A stretch of 64,000 nt of DNA from the NCBI RefSeq assembly GCF_011762095.1, contig NZ_JAASQO010000009.1, positions 144,344-208,343 on the forward strand, in the 5' to 3' direction. Position 1 is the first letter of the stretch. Each line of letters opens with the position of its first letter. This stretch comes from Parvibaculum indicum. GTDB taxonomy: Bacteria > Pseudomonadota > Alphaproteobacteria > Parvibaculales > Parvibaculaceae. Below are positions 16,140-25,089 of the stretch, piece by piece. The position numbers were made by a program, and so were the translations under genes. The notes under the pieces are model-generated. The model ran no database searches. It was not told the origin of the DNA and saw only the letters and a program-made list of their open reading frames with translations.

Positions 16140-16832
16140 ATGCTTGAAGAAAATATCGCCTTTGCCGCCACCTGCCTTGCCGGCTATTTCGCCATCGCCA
16201 ACCCGATTGCGAACACGCCGGTCTTCATAGCGTTGACGGCCGGTGACAGTCGCAAGGTGCGGTTTCAAATCGCCCGGCAGAGCGTATTGATCTCCCTTGC
16301 GGTCGTGGTGCTGTTCAGCGTGGCCGGCAAGCTCATCTTCGAGCTCTTCGGCGTCACCATCGCCGCGCTGCGCATTACGGGGGGCGTTCTGGTGGCGATC
16401 ATCGGCTTCCAGATGCTGCAGGGTCATTCCTCTTCCGCCCATGTACCCGAAGAGGTGGAAGACGAAGACGTCCCTACCGATGTCATCGAAGCGCAGCTAT
16501 CCGTCTCCGTGTCGCCGCTCGCAATACCGATGATCGCCGGGCCCGGGACGATCGCCACGGCGGTCGGCTTCTCCGCTCATCCGGGGGTCCTGTCGAGCAT
16601 CATTTCCATCTGTGCCTTCGCGGTCATCGCCGCCATCACATATTTCTGCTTCCGGCAGGCGCCGCGCATCGTTCACTACATGGGCACGACGAATCTCACC
16701 GTGGTCACACGGCTGATGGGGCTGATCGTTGCGACCATCGGCGTCGAAATGGCGATGACGGGCATGGACGAGGCCCTTATCAAATATATGGATACGATCC
16801 GAAGCCTCCCCCTGCCACCCCCGACCGGCTAA
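16140..16832 (+). CDS. MarC-family integral membrane protein
   Basis: 230 residues with six predicted helices. The family pattern is present: AGYFAIANPIANTPVFIALTAGDSRKVR near the N-terminus and VSPLAIPMIAGPGTIATAV after a variable acidic loop (EEVEDEDVPTD). The MarC (UPF0056) family has no established transport function; the early link to multiple antibiotic resistance was not upheld. The frame is open from 16077, but the ATG at 16140 fits the family N-terminus and has GGAGGGC upstream. Divergent from gshB and convergent with the SirB1-like gene (11 bp). Confidence 0.88.
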   Translation: MLEENIAFAATCLAGYFAIANPIANTPVFIALTAGDSRKVRFQIARQSVLISLAVVVLFSVAGKLIFELFGVTIAALRITGGVLVAIIGFQMLQGHSSSAHVPEEVEDEDVPTDVIEAQLSVSVSPLAIPMIAGPGTIATAVGFSAHPGVLSSIISICAFAVIAAITYFCFRQAPRIVHYMGTTNLTVVTRLMGLIVATIGVEMAMTGMDEALIKYMDTIRSLPLPPPTG

Positions 16833-16843
16833 GCGTCGCGGGA

Positions 16844-17728
16844 TCAGTTGAGGCGGGGTTTCAACTCGCGCAGGGCCTGTTGCGCCATCTCCGCGATGCG
16901 GTCTTCGCCAAGATCCAAGGCCTTTTCATAGCAGGAGGCGAAAGCGTCGACGGCGGCGCCCATCCGTCCGTCATGCACTTCGAGGCGGCCCAGCTCGAAG
17001 AAAAGGCCCGCACGCTCCGGTGCGATCCAGATCATGCGCCTGACGACATCGCAGCCCCGGGCGAAATCATTGCCGCGCACGGCGCGCATCATAATGTTGT
17101 TCTGAAGCCTCAGCAGAATGTCGCGCGACGACACTTCCGCATATGCCTCCGGCGAAAGAGTGGCGCGCGGGCCCTCCACCTGACGGATCATGGAGAGGAG
17201 GTCGGCGCTTGTCAGAATCCGGCCGCCATTGAAGGGATCGACAATTGCCGCGTCGCGCGGGCCGCTTCCCTCGGTTCTCAACCGCAGCACGAAATGACCG
17301 GGGAAATTGAGCCCGGCCAGATCGAGGCCCAGCCGCGCCGCCACATGGAGCCAGACGATGCCCAGCGCCACGGGCAGGCCCTTGCGCCGGTCGATCACCT
17401 CCATGAGGTTTGCATTGCGCGGATCGTCATAGGTCTCCGCATCGCCGCGATAACCGTGAAGACCGGAAATGACGCCTCCCAGAAGCGCAGCCAACTCATG
17501 CGCGTCGCCATCGGGCGACCTGTCCGTCGCCTCGCGCACGGCGTCACACAGCAGCGCCAGATGGTCCCGGTAATTGTCCGGCGACAGATCCGGCCGGTCA
17601 CAGGCCGCCAGCAGCAGGGCGGTTTCGGCGATATCGATATCGCCCTCCCCGGCCTTGCCCGCCGCGCGCAATCGGCGCTCGATTTCGTCATCGGTTTGCT
17701 GAAAAGGCCGTCTCATGCCGGACATCAT
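16844..17728 (-). CDS. SirB1-like transglutaminase/TPR protein
   Basis: About 294 residues. The transglut_core2 (SirB1/YchA) family layout is seen: IDIAETALLLA, ANLMEVIDRRKGLPVALGIVWLHVAARLGLDLAGLNFPGHFVLR, IVDPFNGGRILT, and a C-terminal TPR-like segment around ALDLGEDRIAEMAQQAL. The usual catalytic cysteine position is not evident, as in much of this family, so enzymatic activity is doubtful and a scaffold role is possible. The start is uncertain: the ORF opens at 17836 with low-complexity sequence, and Met codons at 17728, 17725 and 17716 are all possible without a clear ribosome site. Lies downstream of yraN on the same strand. Confidence 0.82.
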   Translation of the reverse strand: MMSGMRRPFQQTDDEIERRLRAAGKAGEGDIDIAETALLLAACDRPDLSPDNYRDHLALLCDAVREATDRSPDGDAHELAALLGGVISGLHGYRGDAETYDDPRNANLMEVIDRRKGLPVALGIVWLHVAARLGLDLAGLNFPGHFVLRLRTEGSGPRDAAIVDPFNGGRILTSADLLSMIRQVEGPRATLSPEAYAEVSSRDILLRLQNNIMMRAVRGNDFARGCDVVRRMIWIAPERAGLFFELGRLEVHDGRMGAAVDAFASCYEKALDLGEDRIAEMAQQALRELKPRLN

Positions 17729-17775
17729 GGCGCGACGGGAACGGCCTGCGCAAGCCGCGGGTCGATCGGACGGCG

Positions 17776-18210
17776 TCAATCGCGCCAGGCATCGGGCAGA
17801 TGGCGCGGCCAGCCGCCGGGAAACCCGAAGGGCCATGACGAGGGCGTGACGAGCACCAGGTCGAAACGCAAATCGCAGCCTGCGAGATCCGGCCTGAGTG
17901 CAAAAAGCTGTTCGCCCGCCCGCCAGAGACGCGCCCGCTGATGCGGCCGCAGGGCTTCGCTGGCCGCGCCCTCCCCCGTCCTGGCCTTCACCTCGACCAC
18001 GGCCAGCATTTTGCCGCGCCGCGCGAGAATATCAATCTCGCCGGCGCGGGTCTTGAGGCGGCGCGCCAGAATCCGGTAACCCTTGAGACGCAGCAACAAA
18101 ACGGCGAGCGCCTCGGCGCGCAGCCCCCGCGCATACGAGGCTTTCCCCCTCACCTGCCGTTCGAGGGTTTTTCGGGCCCGAATGCCGCCACCGCGGCGCT
18201 TCCCCTCCAT
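17776..18210 (-). CDS. yraN: YraN/UPF0102 endonuclease-like protein
   Basis: 144 residues. Conserved UPF0102 features: GLRAEALAVLLLRLKGYRILARR, then the PD-(D/E)xK-type core GEIDILARRG (Glu58, Asp60) and VVEVKART (Glu73, Lys75). The family has a Holliday-junction-resolvase-like fold; its biological role is not established. The start ATG at 18210 lies one base after the rsmI stop, with AGAGGA inside the rsmI end as ribosome site, so translation is coupled. The rsmI-yraN pairing is common in proteobacteria. The open frame further upstream overlaps rsmI and is not used. Confidence 0.92.
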   Translation of the reverse strand: MEGKRRGGGIRARKTLERQVRGKASYARGLRAEALAVLLLRLKGYRILARRLKTRAGEIDILARRGKMLAVVEVKARTGEGAASEALRPHQRARLWRAGEQLFALRPDLAGCDLRFDLVLVTPSSWPFGFPGGWPRHLPDAWRD

Positions 18211-18211
18211 G

Positions 18212-19075
18212 TCAGTCCTCTTTGGAAAGCTCGAGCGCGCGCTGATAGACCTCGCGCTTGGGCAGGCCGGTGACGGAAACGACCTCGGCCACCGCATCCT
18301 TGAGGCTGGTCCGGCGCAGGGCATTCTCGATCATCGCATCGACCTCATGGGCACAGAGCGCGGCGCGCGGCGCGGGCGGGCCGACCACAATCACGATCTC
18401 GCCTTTCGGTGCGCCGGCTTCCGCGTAATGCTGCGCGACATCGGCGAGCGGTCCCTTGCGCACCTCCTCGAATTTCTTGGTGAGTTCGCGGGCGACGGCC
18501 ACCTCCCGCTCGCCCAGCGTCGCGGCCATGTCGGCCAGCACGGCGGCGAGCCGGTTGGCGCTCTCCAGAAAGACCATGGTGGCGGGAATCGCGGAAAGCT
18601 CGGTCAGGTCCTTGCGCCTTGCCTCCTGTTTTGCCGGCAGGAAGCCGCCGAAGAAGAAACGGTCGGTAGGCAGCCCCGCCACGACCAGCGCGGCCAGAAG
18701 CGACGAAGCGCCGGGCAGCGCCGTCACATTGAACCCTTCATCCAGCGCATCGCGCACCAGCTTGAAACCCGGGTCGGAAACCATGGGCGTGCCGGCGTCG
18801 GAAACCAGCGCGATCGCCTCTCCCGCGGCCAGCCTTTGCAGGACGCGCGGGCGCATTTCCTCGGCATTATGGTCGTGATAGGGCGCGGTTTTCGCCTGGA
18901 TATTGTGGATGGCAAAGAGCTTCGCCGTCACCCGCGTATCCTCGCACAACACGAGATCGGCGCGGGACAGGACGTCCAGCGCGCGCAACGTGATATCGGA
19001 CGCATTGCCGATGGGGGTCGCCGTCACGTAGAGACCGGGCTCGAGACGGCCCGTTACGGTGGTTTTTTCGGTCAT
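18212..19075 (-). CDS. rsmI: 16S rRNA (cytidine-1402-2'-O)-methyltransferase
   Basis: 287-residue tetrapyrrole-methylase-fold SAM enzyme that methylates the ribose of C1402 in the 16S rRNA decoding centre. Diagnostic segments: LYVTATPIGNASDITLRAL at the N-terminus, LVLCEDTRVT, ALVSDAGTPMVSDPGF, LPGASSLLAALVVAGLPTDRFFFGGFLP, and FLESANRL. Length is normal. Divergent from the LpoA-like lipoprotein gene with 128 bp between starts, the conserved alphaproteobacterial arrangement, and coupled to yraN downstream. Confidence 0.96.
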   Translation of the reverse strand: MTEKTTVTGRLEPGLYVTATPIGNASDITLRALDVLSRADLVLCEDTRVTAKLFAIHNIQAKTAPYHDHNAEEMRPRVLQRLAAGEAIALVSDAGTPMVSDPGFKLVRDALDEGFNVTALPGASSLLAALVVAGLPTDRFFFGGFLPAKQEARRKDLTELSAIPATMVFLESANRLAAVLADMAATLGEREVAVARELTKKFEEVRKGPLADVAQHYAEAGAPKGEIVIVVGPPAPRAALCAHEVDAMIENALRRTSLKDAVAEVVSVTGLPKREVYQRALELSKED

Positions 19076-19203
19076 GATGCGCAGACCATGCGCCCGCCAT
19101 ATTTGTTTGGCAATTGGTTGCGGTTAGAACACGTTGCGTTTGTTTACTTGAGGGGCGGTGCAGCCTAGGCTTTCCGCACTGCAAATCCGGCAGGACATAT
19201 CCC

Positions 19204-20484
19204 GTGCATTCCAAGATCTCCGCTTATCTTTCTTCCACCCGGCACGCCTTGCGTCCGGCCCTGTTCGTTCTCGGCGCCCTCCTTCTGGCAGGGTGCAGCT
19301 CCGGGCCCAAGCCGGATGTGCACACCCCGGTCCAGCCGCAGCAGCCCTCCGCGCAACAGCCGGTCCAGCAGGAGCCGGAACGTCTGGTCGAGCGCAATCC
19401 GGCTAACTATTACCGCCCGGCCTTCCTGCCCGCCAACCTCGACCCGGTGCGCATCGCGGTCATCCTGCCCTTCAACAATTCGCGGACGCAGGATCTGGCG
19501 AACGCGCTTTACAATGCCGCGCAGCTCGCGCTTTTCGAGTTCGACAGGCCGAATGTGCTGATGATGCCCAAGGCGACCGACGGCTCGGCCGGCAGCGCGG
19601 AGCGTGCCGCGCGCGAAGCCCTGGAAGAAGGTGCGGACATCATTCTGGGGCCGCTTTTCTCCGCCGAGGTACGGGCGGTGAAGCCTCTTGCCGCCGATAC
19701 GCAGGTGCCGGTTCTCGCTTTTTCCTCCGACCTCGACGTCGCCGGGGATGGCGTCCACCTGCTCTCCTTCCCGCCGTCGCTGGAGGTCGACCGGATCGTC
19801 GATTACACGGTCCTGCAGGGCAAGACGCGCTTTGCCGCGCTCTATCCGCAATCCGCTTTCGGAGATCGCGTCCGCACGGCCTTCAATCAGGCCGTCGCGG
19901 CCCGCGCCGCCACCGTGGTAGCCAGCGCGGTCTATCCGCGAAATGCGCAAGGCATGTATGCGCCGGCCAAGCAGATCGCGCAGGCCTATGACGGCGGTAA
20001 CGGATTCGACGCGGTTTTCATGCCGGAGGGCGGCTCGGTCATCAAATCGCTCGCCCCTCTTCTACCCTATAACGATGTCGATCCGCGCCAGGTGCAGTTC
20101 ATCGGCACCGGCCAGTGGGACGATCCGTCTCTGGCGCGCGAGCCGCCGCTGCAGGGCGGGCTTTTTGCCGCCCCGCCGCCCGAAGGACATGAACGCTTCG
20201 TGGAGCGCTATCGCCGGGCCTATGGCGCCAATCCGCCCCGGCTCGCCAGCCTTGCCTATGACGCGGCGGGACTTGCCATCGCATTGTCCGCGCGGGGCGG
20301 CGGCAACCCCTATGCCGAGGACGTGCTGACGGACCCGGAAGGCTTTTCCGGCGTCGACGGCATTTTCCGTTTCCTGCCGGATGGCGGGATCGAACGCGGC
20401 CTCGCCGTCATGCAGATCACGGCCTCGGGCCTCAAACAGGTCGATCCGGCACCCACGGGCTTCACCCCCGCCCCGGCGTTCTGA
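19204..20484 (+). CDS. LpoA-like penicillin-binding-protein activator lipoprotein
   Basis: 427-residue lipoprotein: signal peptide with lipobox LLLAGC (Cys31), a proline/glutamine-rich linker (about 38-65), then a periplasmic-binding-protein type I fold (Peripla_BP_6) beginning PVRIAVILPFNNSRTQDLANALYNAAQLALFEF and carrying EGADIILGPLFSAEVRAVKPL. The family includes LpoA, the outer-membrane activator of PBP1A, and is regularly found beside rsmI. Unlike enterobacterial LpoA there is no N-terminal TPR domain. GTG at 19204 is chosen because AGGACA lies seven bases upstream and a normal lipoprotein signal follows; the longer frame from 19114 adds non-signal sequence. Activation of a PBP here is inference. 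Confidence 0.85.
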   Translation: MHSKISAYLSSTRHALRPALFVLGALLLAGCSSGPKPDVHTPVQPQQPSAQQPVQQEPERLVERNPANYYRPAFLPANLDPVRIAVILPFNNSRTQDLANALYNAAQLALFEFDRPNVLMMPKATDGSAGSAERAAREALEEGADIILGPLFSAEVRAVKPLAADTQVPVLAFSSDLDVAGDGVHLLSFPPSLEVDRIVDYTVLQGKTRFAALYPQSAFGDRVRTAFNQAVAARAATVVASAVYPRNAQGMYAPAKQIAQAYDGGNGFDAVFMPEGGSVIKSLAPLLPYNDVDPRQVQFIGTGQWDDPSLAREPPLQGGLFAAPPPEGHERFVERYRRAYGANPPRLASLAYDAAGLAIALSARGGGNPYAEDVLTDPEGFSGVDGIFRFLPDGGIERGLAVMQITASGLKQVDPAPTGFTPAPAF

Positions 20485-20490
20485 GAAACG

Positions 20491-21690
20491 TCAGGCCAGC
20501 AATTCGCCCAGCAGCGCGTTCAGCACCATGCGGCCCTGCGATGTGGCGATGAGGCGGGTGTCGTTGCCGCGTTGCGCGCGGGCGATGAGCCCCTGTTCTC
20601 CCAGCCGGGCGAGCCGTTCCTCTGGAAGCGCCCGGCCCGTCAGTGCCTCGTAGCGGGCGAGCGAGACGCCTTCCTCCAGCCGGAGACCCATCAGCATCAT
20701 CTCGTCGCCCTGCTCCGCCGGGCTCACCTCTTCGGCGGTCTGCGTCCCGTCGCCCGTTGCCTCCACGGCCTCGAGCCAGTCGCCGGGCATACGGCGCGCC
20801 GTTGTGGCGATCCGGTTGCCGCCGACGGTCAGCCGGCCATGCGCGCCTGGACCGACGCCGACATAGTCGCCATAGCGCCAATAGACGAGATTATGGGCGC
20901 ATTCCGCACCGGGTATGGCGTAGTTGGAAACCTCATAGGCCTTCAGTCCCTTCTCCGCGCAGATATCCGCTGTCAGGGCATAAAGCGCCGCTGCCGAATC
21001 CTCGTCGGGCAGACGGAAGGCGCCCTTTTCATACAGACGCTCGAAGGCCGTGCCCTCTTCAATGGTGAGCTGGTAGAGCGAGAGATGGTCGGCGGCGTGA
21101 GAAAGCGCCTCGCGTAATTCTGCTGCCCAGCTCTCCGGCGTCTGGCAGGGGCGCGCATAAATAAGATCGAACGACAGGCGCGGAAAAGTTTCGCGGGCAA
21201 GCGCGATGGCGGCCATAGCCTCCCTCGCACTGTGCAGCCGCCCCAGGAATTTCAGCTGCTCGTCATCCAGAGACTGAACGCCCAGCGACAGGCGGTTGAT
21301 CCCCGCCGCCCGGTATCCGAGGAAATGTTCGGCCTCCACGCTGGTGGGGTTAGCCTCCAGCGTCGCCTCCACGCCGTCCGGCACATGCCAGAGCCGGGCA
21401 ATGGCCTCCATCACCGCGCCCACCGTGTCCGGTGTCATGAGGGAGGGCGTGCCGCCGCCGAAAAAAATGGAAGTGACCTCGCGCGGGCCCGTCAGCGCGC
21501 GATATCGGGCGAGCTCGCCTGCAAGCGCGCGCGCCCAGCGGGACTGATCGACATGCGCAACGACATGCGAGTTGAAATCGCAATAGGGGCATTTGGACTG
21601 GCAGAAGGGCCAATGGACATAGATGCCGAAACCGGGCTCACCCGCCGACCCTGCTTCAACGACCTTATTGTCAGCTCTTGAAGCAGGCAT
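20491..21690 (-). CDS. hemW: HemW haem chaperone (radical SAM, CPDH-like)
   Basis: 399 residues. Radical SAM motif [12 protein letters not shown] with Cys30, Cys34 and Cys37 in IYVHWPFC, followed by [42 protein letters not shown] and [16 protein letters not shown] HemN C-terminal domain is at the end. The CxxxCxxC with a single leading HW and no N-terminal HemN extension marks HemW (a haem-binding protein) rather than true oxygen-independent coproporphyrinogen oxidase HemN. Start ATG 21690 overlaps the end of rdgB by 20 bases, the usual rdgB-hemW arrangement; the longer frame overlaps all of rdgB and is rejected. Confidence 0.93.
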   Translation of the reverse strand: MPASRADNKVVEAGSAGEPGFGIYVHWPFCQSKCPYCDFNSHVVAHVDQSRWARALAGELARYRALTGPREVTSIFFGGGTPSLMTPDTVGAVMEAIARLWHVPDGVEATLEANPTSVEAEHFLGYRAAGINRLSLGVQSLDDEQLKFLGRLHSAREAMAAIALARETFPRLSFDLIYARPCQTPESWAAELREALSHAADHLSLYQLTIEEGTAFERLYEKGAFRLPDEDSAAALYALTADICAEKGLKAYEVSNYAIPGAECAHNLVYWRYGDYVGVGPGAHGRLTVGGNRIATTARRMPGDWLEAVEATGDGTQTAEEVSPAEQGDEMMLMGLRLEEGVSLARYEALTGRALPEERLARLGEQGLIARAQRGNDTRLIATSQGRMVLNALLGELLA

Positions 21691-22279
21691 CCACGAGCTG
21701 CCGGAAAGCATCGGCGCGGTGGGACATGGCGTGCTTTTTCGCCGGATCCATCTCGCCGAAGGTGATGTCGTGCCCTTTGGGCACGAACATGGGATCGTAA
21801 CCGAAGCCTTTATCGCCGCGTGGCGGCCAAACCAGTTCGCCGTCCACCCGGCCCTCGAAATATTCCACATGCCCGTCCGGCCAGGCCAGCGCCAGACCGC
21901 AGACGAACCAGGCGGAGGTGTCATGCGTACCGGCTTCGAGGATCGACACGCGCAGCTTTTCCATGGCGAAGCCGAAATCCTTTTTCGGTCCGGCCCAGCG
22001 CGCGGAATAGATGCCCGGCGCTCCGTTCAGGACGCCGACGCATAAGCCGGAATCGTCTGCCAGGGCAGGGAGGTCCGCGGCTTTCGCAGCCGCCAGCGCC
22101 TTCAGCTCCGCATTTTCGCGGAAGGTCGTGCCGGTTTCCTCCGGCTCGGGCAGATCCAGCTCGCCCGCGGAAACCGTCTCGATGCCGAAAGGCGCGAGCA
22201 AATCGGCGATTTCGCGGACCTTGCCCGGATTATGACTGGCGACAACCAGCTTGCCGTTCCGCTCGAATGTCCGCGTCAT
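21671..22279 (-). CDS. rdgB: Non-canonical purine NTP pyrophosphatase (RdgB/HAM1)
   Basis: 202 residues. Hydrolyses dITP, ITP and XTP to monophosphates, preventing their entry into nucleic acids. Family motifs: [13 protein letters not shown] at the N-terminus, ADDSGLCV (catalytic Asp), [28 protein letters not shown] near the C-terminus. Start ATG at 22279 overlaps the rph stop by four bases (ATGA), and its end overlaps hemW, so rph-rdgB-hemW is a tightly coupled operon. Confidence 0.96.
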   Translation of the reverse strand: MTRTFERNGKLVVASHNPGKVREIADLLAPFGIETVSAGELDLPEPEETGTTFRENAELKALAAAKAADLPALADDSGLCVGVLNGAPGIYSARWAGPKKDFGFAMEKLRVSILEAGTHDTSAWFVCGLALAWPDGHVEYFEGRVDGELVWPPRGDKGFGYDPMFVPKGHDITFGEMDPAKKHAMSHRADAFRQLVDACFKS

Positions 22280-22992
22280 CCCGCGACCGCCTTTTTCTGC
22301 GCCTCGACGAGATCGGCAATCGCCGTGCGGGCGAGGGTGAGCAGGGAGGTGAATTCCTCATCCGAGAAGGGTTCGCCCTCTGCCGTGCCCTGGATTTCGC
22401 AGATGCCGCCCTTGCCCGTCATGACAAAATTCGCATCGGTATCGGCGGTGGAATCCTCGGCATAATCAAGATCGACAACCTGGGTGCCATTGTAGATGCC
22501 GCAGGAGATCGCCGCCACATGATCCTTCAGCACGGGCGCGGAAATCATGTCGCGGGCCTTCATCCACTGGATGCATTGATGCAGCGCGACCCATCCGCCC
22601 GTAATCGACGCCGTACGGGTGCCGCCATCTGCCTGAATCACATCGCAATCGACGGTGATCTGACGCTCGCCCAGCGAACGCAGATCGACCACGGCGCGCA
22701 GGGAGCGCCCGATCAGGCGCTGGATTTCCAGCGTCCGGCCCGACTGCTTGCCGGCGTTTGCCTCGCGGCGCATGCGCTCATGGGTGGAGCGGGGCAGCAT
22801 GCCGTATTCCGCCGTCACCCAGCCTTCGCCCCGGCCCTTCAGCCAGGGCGGGATCCGCTCTTCCAGAGAGGCGGTGCACAGCACATGCGTGTCGCCGAAG
22901 CGCACCAGGCAGGAGCCCTCGGCATGTTTGGCAATGCCGGGCTCGAAGCTCACAGCGCGCATTTCGTTCGGCGATCGGCCGGAAGGTCGCAT
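22276..22992 (-). CDS. rph: Ribonuclease PH
   Basis: 238-residue phosphorolytic 3'-5' exoribonuclease trimming tRNA 3' ends; a hexameric PH-fold enzyme. Conserved N-terminus [79 protein letters not shown] and [18 protein letters not shown]. Length is standard. Head of rph-rdgB-hemW and divergent from hrcA, with 191 bp between the two starts. Confidence 0.97.
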   Translation of the reverse strand: MRPSGRSPNEMRAVSFEPGIAKHAEGSCLVRFGDTHVLCTASLEERIPPWLKGRGEGWVTAEYGMLPRSTHERMRREANAGKQSGRTLEIQRLIGRSLRAVVDLRSLGERQITVDCDVIQADGGTRTASITGGWVALHQCIQWMKARDMISAPVLKDHVAAISCGIYNGTQVVDLDYAEDSTADTDANFVMTGKGGICEIQGTAEGEPFSDEEFTSLLTLARTAIADLVEAQKKAVAG

Positions 22993-23083
22993 GGGTCAGG
23001 TCCGTTTCTGTTGTCTTGTCCGCTTTTTTCGTGTCGCTTACCTACAGGCTGGCGGAGCCAGCGTAAAGCGGAGCGGGCGCGGA

Positions 23084-23112
23084 TTGACGGACGGACATGC
23101 CGTTCCTAGATT
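23084..23112 (+). promoter_or_regulatory. Predicted promoter of hrcA-grpE
   Basis: TTGACG, 17-base spacer, TAGATT: a good sigma-70 type pair 72 bases before the hrcA start. The same stretch reads ATTG-N18-CCTAGAT, near the alphaproteobacterial RpoH pattern, so either sigma factor could use it. No CIRCE inverted repeat is present. Confidence 0.5.
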
Positions 23113-23183
23113 CAGGCGGCGATTTCAATATCTTATACCGCGCAACGTCATCGCTCACATCGCCCCTCGGAGTTTGCCCATTC

Positions 23184-24242
23184 ATGGTCGCCGTCAAGGA
23201 TCTCAATGAACGCTCGCGCGAGATCCTTCGCCATATCGTCGAAGCCTATCTGGAGACCGGCGATCCGGTCGGATCGCGCTTCCTGTCGCGCACCATGCCC
23301 ATGTCGCTGTCGGCGGCCTCGATCCGCAATGTGATGTCGGATCTGGAGACGCTGGGGCTCCTGTTCTCGCCGCATACAAGCGCCGGCCGCGTGCCGACCG
23401 ATATGGGCCTCAGGCTCTTTGTCGACGGGCTGCTGGAAGTGGGCGATCTCTCCGACGAGGAACGCATCTCCATTGAGGCGCAGGTCGCGGGCACGGAACG
23501 CGATGTCGAAAACGTGCTGGACGAGGCGACACGGCTTCTGTCCGGGCTTGCCAATGCGGCGGGTTTCGTCGTTGCGCCGACCCATGACGATGCGCTGAAG
23601 CATATCGAGTTCGTGCCGATCGATGCCGAGCGCGCGCTGGTCGTTATCGTGACGGAGGGCGGGGGCGTCGAAAACCGCGTCATCGAAATGCCCAAGGGAC
23701 TGACGCCGTCGGCGCTGTCGGAAGCGACGAATTATCTCAACGCCCATTTGCGGGGGCGGACGCTTGAGGAATCCAAGAGCTTCCTCGCCCGAGAGGTCGA
23801 AAAGCAGCGGGCCGAACTCAACGCGCTGACCGCCAAGGTGATCGAGGCGGGGCTTGCGACCTGGTCGGGCGGACGGGCATCCAATGACGACCCGCTGGCC
23901 AAATCGCTCATCGTACGCGGACGCTCGCATCTTCTGGAAGATCTGCATGCGCTGGACGATCTGGAACGCATCCGCCATCTCTTCGATGCGCTGGAGAACA
24001 AGCGCGACCTGATCCAGCTTCTGGACCTTGCCGAATCCGCCGACGGCGTACGCATCTTCATCGGCTCGGAGAACAAGCTTTTTTCCATGTCGGGCTCTTC
24101 GCTGATCGTGAGCCCCTATATGGATGCCGACGAGCATGTGGTGGGGGTACTGGGCGTGATCGGCCCGACAAGGCTGAACTATGCGCGGGTCATTCCGATG
24201 GTGGACTACACCGCCAAGCTTGTCAGCCGTCTCATCAAATAG
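23184..24242 (+). CDS. hrcA: Heat-inducible transcription repressor HrcA
   Basis: 352 residues. Winged-helix repressor of class I heat-shock genes, binding CIRCE sites, usually upstream of groESL. The N-terminal HTH is clear: LNERSREILRHIVEAYLETGDPVGSRFLSR, LSAASIRNVMSDLETLGLLFSPHTSAGRVPTD. A GAF-like central domain and the C-terminal IFIGSENKLFSMSGSSLIVSPY follow. Start ATG at 23184 fits the family N-terminus with GGAG upstream. Sits 88 bp before grpE, the classic hrcA-grpE pair. Its CIRCE target must be outside this window. Confidence 0.97.
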   Translation: MVAVKDLNERSREILRHIVEAYLETGDPVGSRFLSRTMPMSLSAASIRNVMSDLETLGLLFSPHTSAGRVPTDMGLRLFVDGLLEVGDLSDEERISIEAQVAGTERDVENVLDEATRLLSGLANAAGFVVAPTHDDALKHIEFVPIDAERALVVIVTEGGGVENRVIEMPKGLTPSALSEATNYLNAHLRGRTLEESKSFLAREVEKQRAELNALTAKVIEAGLATWSGGRASNDDPLAKSLIVRGRSHLLEDLHALDDLERIRHLFDALENKRDLIQLLDLAESADGVRIFIGSENKLFSMSGSSLIVSPYMDADEHVVGVLGVIGPTRLNYARVIPMVDYTAKLVSRLIK

Positions 24243-24330
24243 CCCGTTCGGGCGAGGCGGGTTGACATATCCGCCCGCGCGCCGCACATCAGCCCATCGA
24301 GCCGCCATCTTCTTTTCGAACCGGAAAACC

Positions 24331-24963
24331 ATGAGCGACGAAGAAAAAAAGACGCAAGCACCCCAAACCCCCGAAACCGACACGCCGGAAGCAGAAGCGG
24401 CGGCGGCAGGCGAGGGGGCGGAACAGGCCGCGCCTGAAACCGATCCGGTCGCGGAGCTGGAAGCGCAGGTCGCCGACCTCAAGGACCGGCTGCTGCGCGC
24501 CGCGGCGGAAATGGAAAACACCCGCAAGCGCACCGAGCGCGACAAGCAGGACGCGGTGAAATTCGCCGCCGCCAGCTTCGCCCGCGACATGCTCGAAGTG
24601 TCCGACAATCTGCGCCGGGCGCTGGGTGCGCTCAACGAGGACGACCGCTCGCAGGTGCCCGACAGCGTGAAAGCGCTGATCGAAGGTGTGGAAATGACCG
24701 ACCGTCAGCTCCTCACCACCTTCGAACGCCACGGGGTGCGGGAAGTGACGCCCGCGGAGGGCGAGAAATTCGACCCCAATCTGCATGAAGCCATGTTCGA
24801 GGTGCCCGGCACCGGCCAGCCCGCGGGCACGGTGGTACAGGTCATGTCGGCGGGCTACATGATCGGCGACCGGCTGCTGCGCGCGGCCCGTGTGGGCGTC
24901 GCCAAGGCGGATGAAGGCGGCGGATCGGGCGGCCCCGGCGCCAATGTGGACACCTCTGCCTGA
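24331..24963 (+). CDS. grpE: GrpE nucleotide exchange factor
   Basis: 210-residue cytoplasmic co-chaperone that releases ADP from DnaK. An acidic, alanine-rich disordered N-terminus (1-50) leads into the long coiled coil (about 50-100; AELEAQVADLKDRLLRAAAEMENTRKRTERD), then the four-helix bundle and the C-terminal beta domain with GEKFDPNLHEAMFEVPG and AGYMIGDRLLRAARVGVAK. The start ATG at 24331 is the only good one; the open frame upstream overlaps hrcA. dnaK-dnaJ lies 4 kb downstream in the same orientation. Confidence 0.97.
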   Translation: MSDEEKKTQAPQTPETDTPEAEAAAAGEGAEQAAPETDPVAELEAQVADLKDRLLRAAAEMENTRKRTERDKQDAVKFAAASFARDMLEVSDNLRRALGALNEDDRSQVPDSVKALIEGVEMTDRQLLTTFERHGVREVTPAEGEKFDPNLHEAMFEVPGTGQPAGTVVQVMSAGYMIGDRLLRAARVGVAKADEGGGSGGPGANVDTSA

Positions 24964-25013
24964 CTTCCGCCTGCCCGCGGACTGGTATCCTTCCGTTTTT
25001 TGGTCCCTACTAC

Positions 25014-25055
25014 TTGACGAGTTCAGCGTTCGGCCTAATTTATAACACTGTTATA
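25014..25055 (+). promoter_or_regulatory. Promoter with palindromic operator before nnrU
   Basis: TTGACG (25014-25019) and TAATTT (25036-25041) are spaced 16 bases. Immediately after, TATAAC-ACT-GTTATA (25041-25055) is a perfect 6-base inverted repeat overlapping the -10/start region, the usual position for a repressor operator. The regulator is not identifiable. Confidence 0.5.
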
Positions 25056-25089
25056 GGTCGATTTCGGAACCAAAATCGGGGAGGCGATC

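Noticed and set aside
20491..21690. Oxygen-independent coproporphyrinogen oxidase (HemN)
   Set aside because: The radical SAM motif and short N-terminus fit HemW, and the gene follows rdgB as hemW usually does.
23000..23184. CIRCE element before hrcA-grpE
   Set aside because: No TTAGCACTC-N9-GAGTGCTAA is present here or before dnaK.
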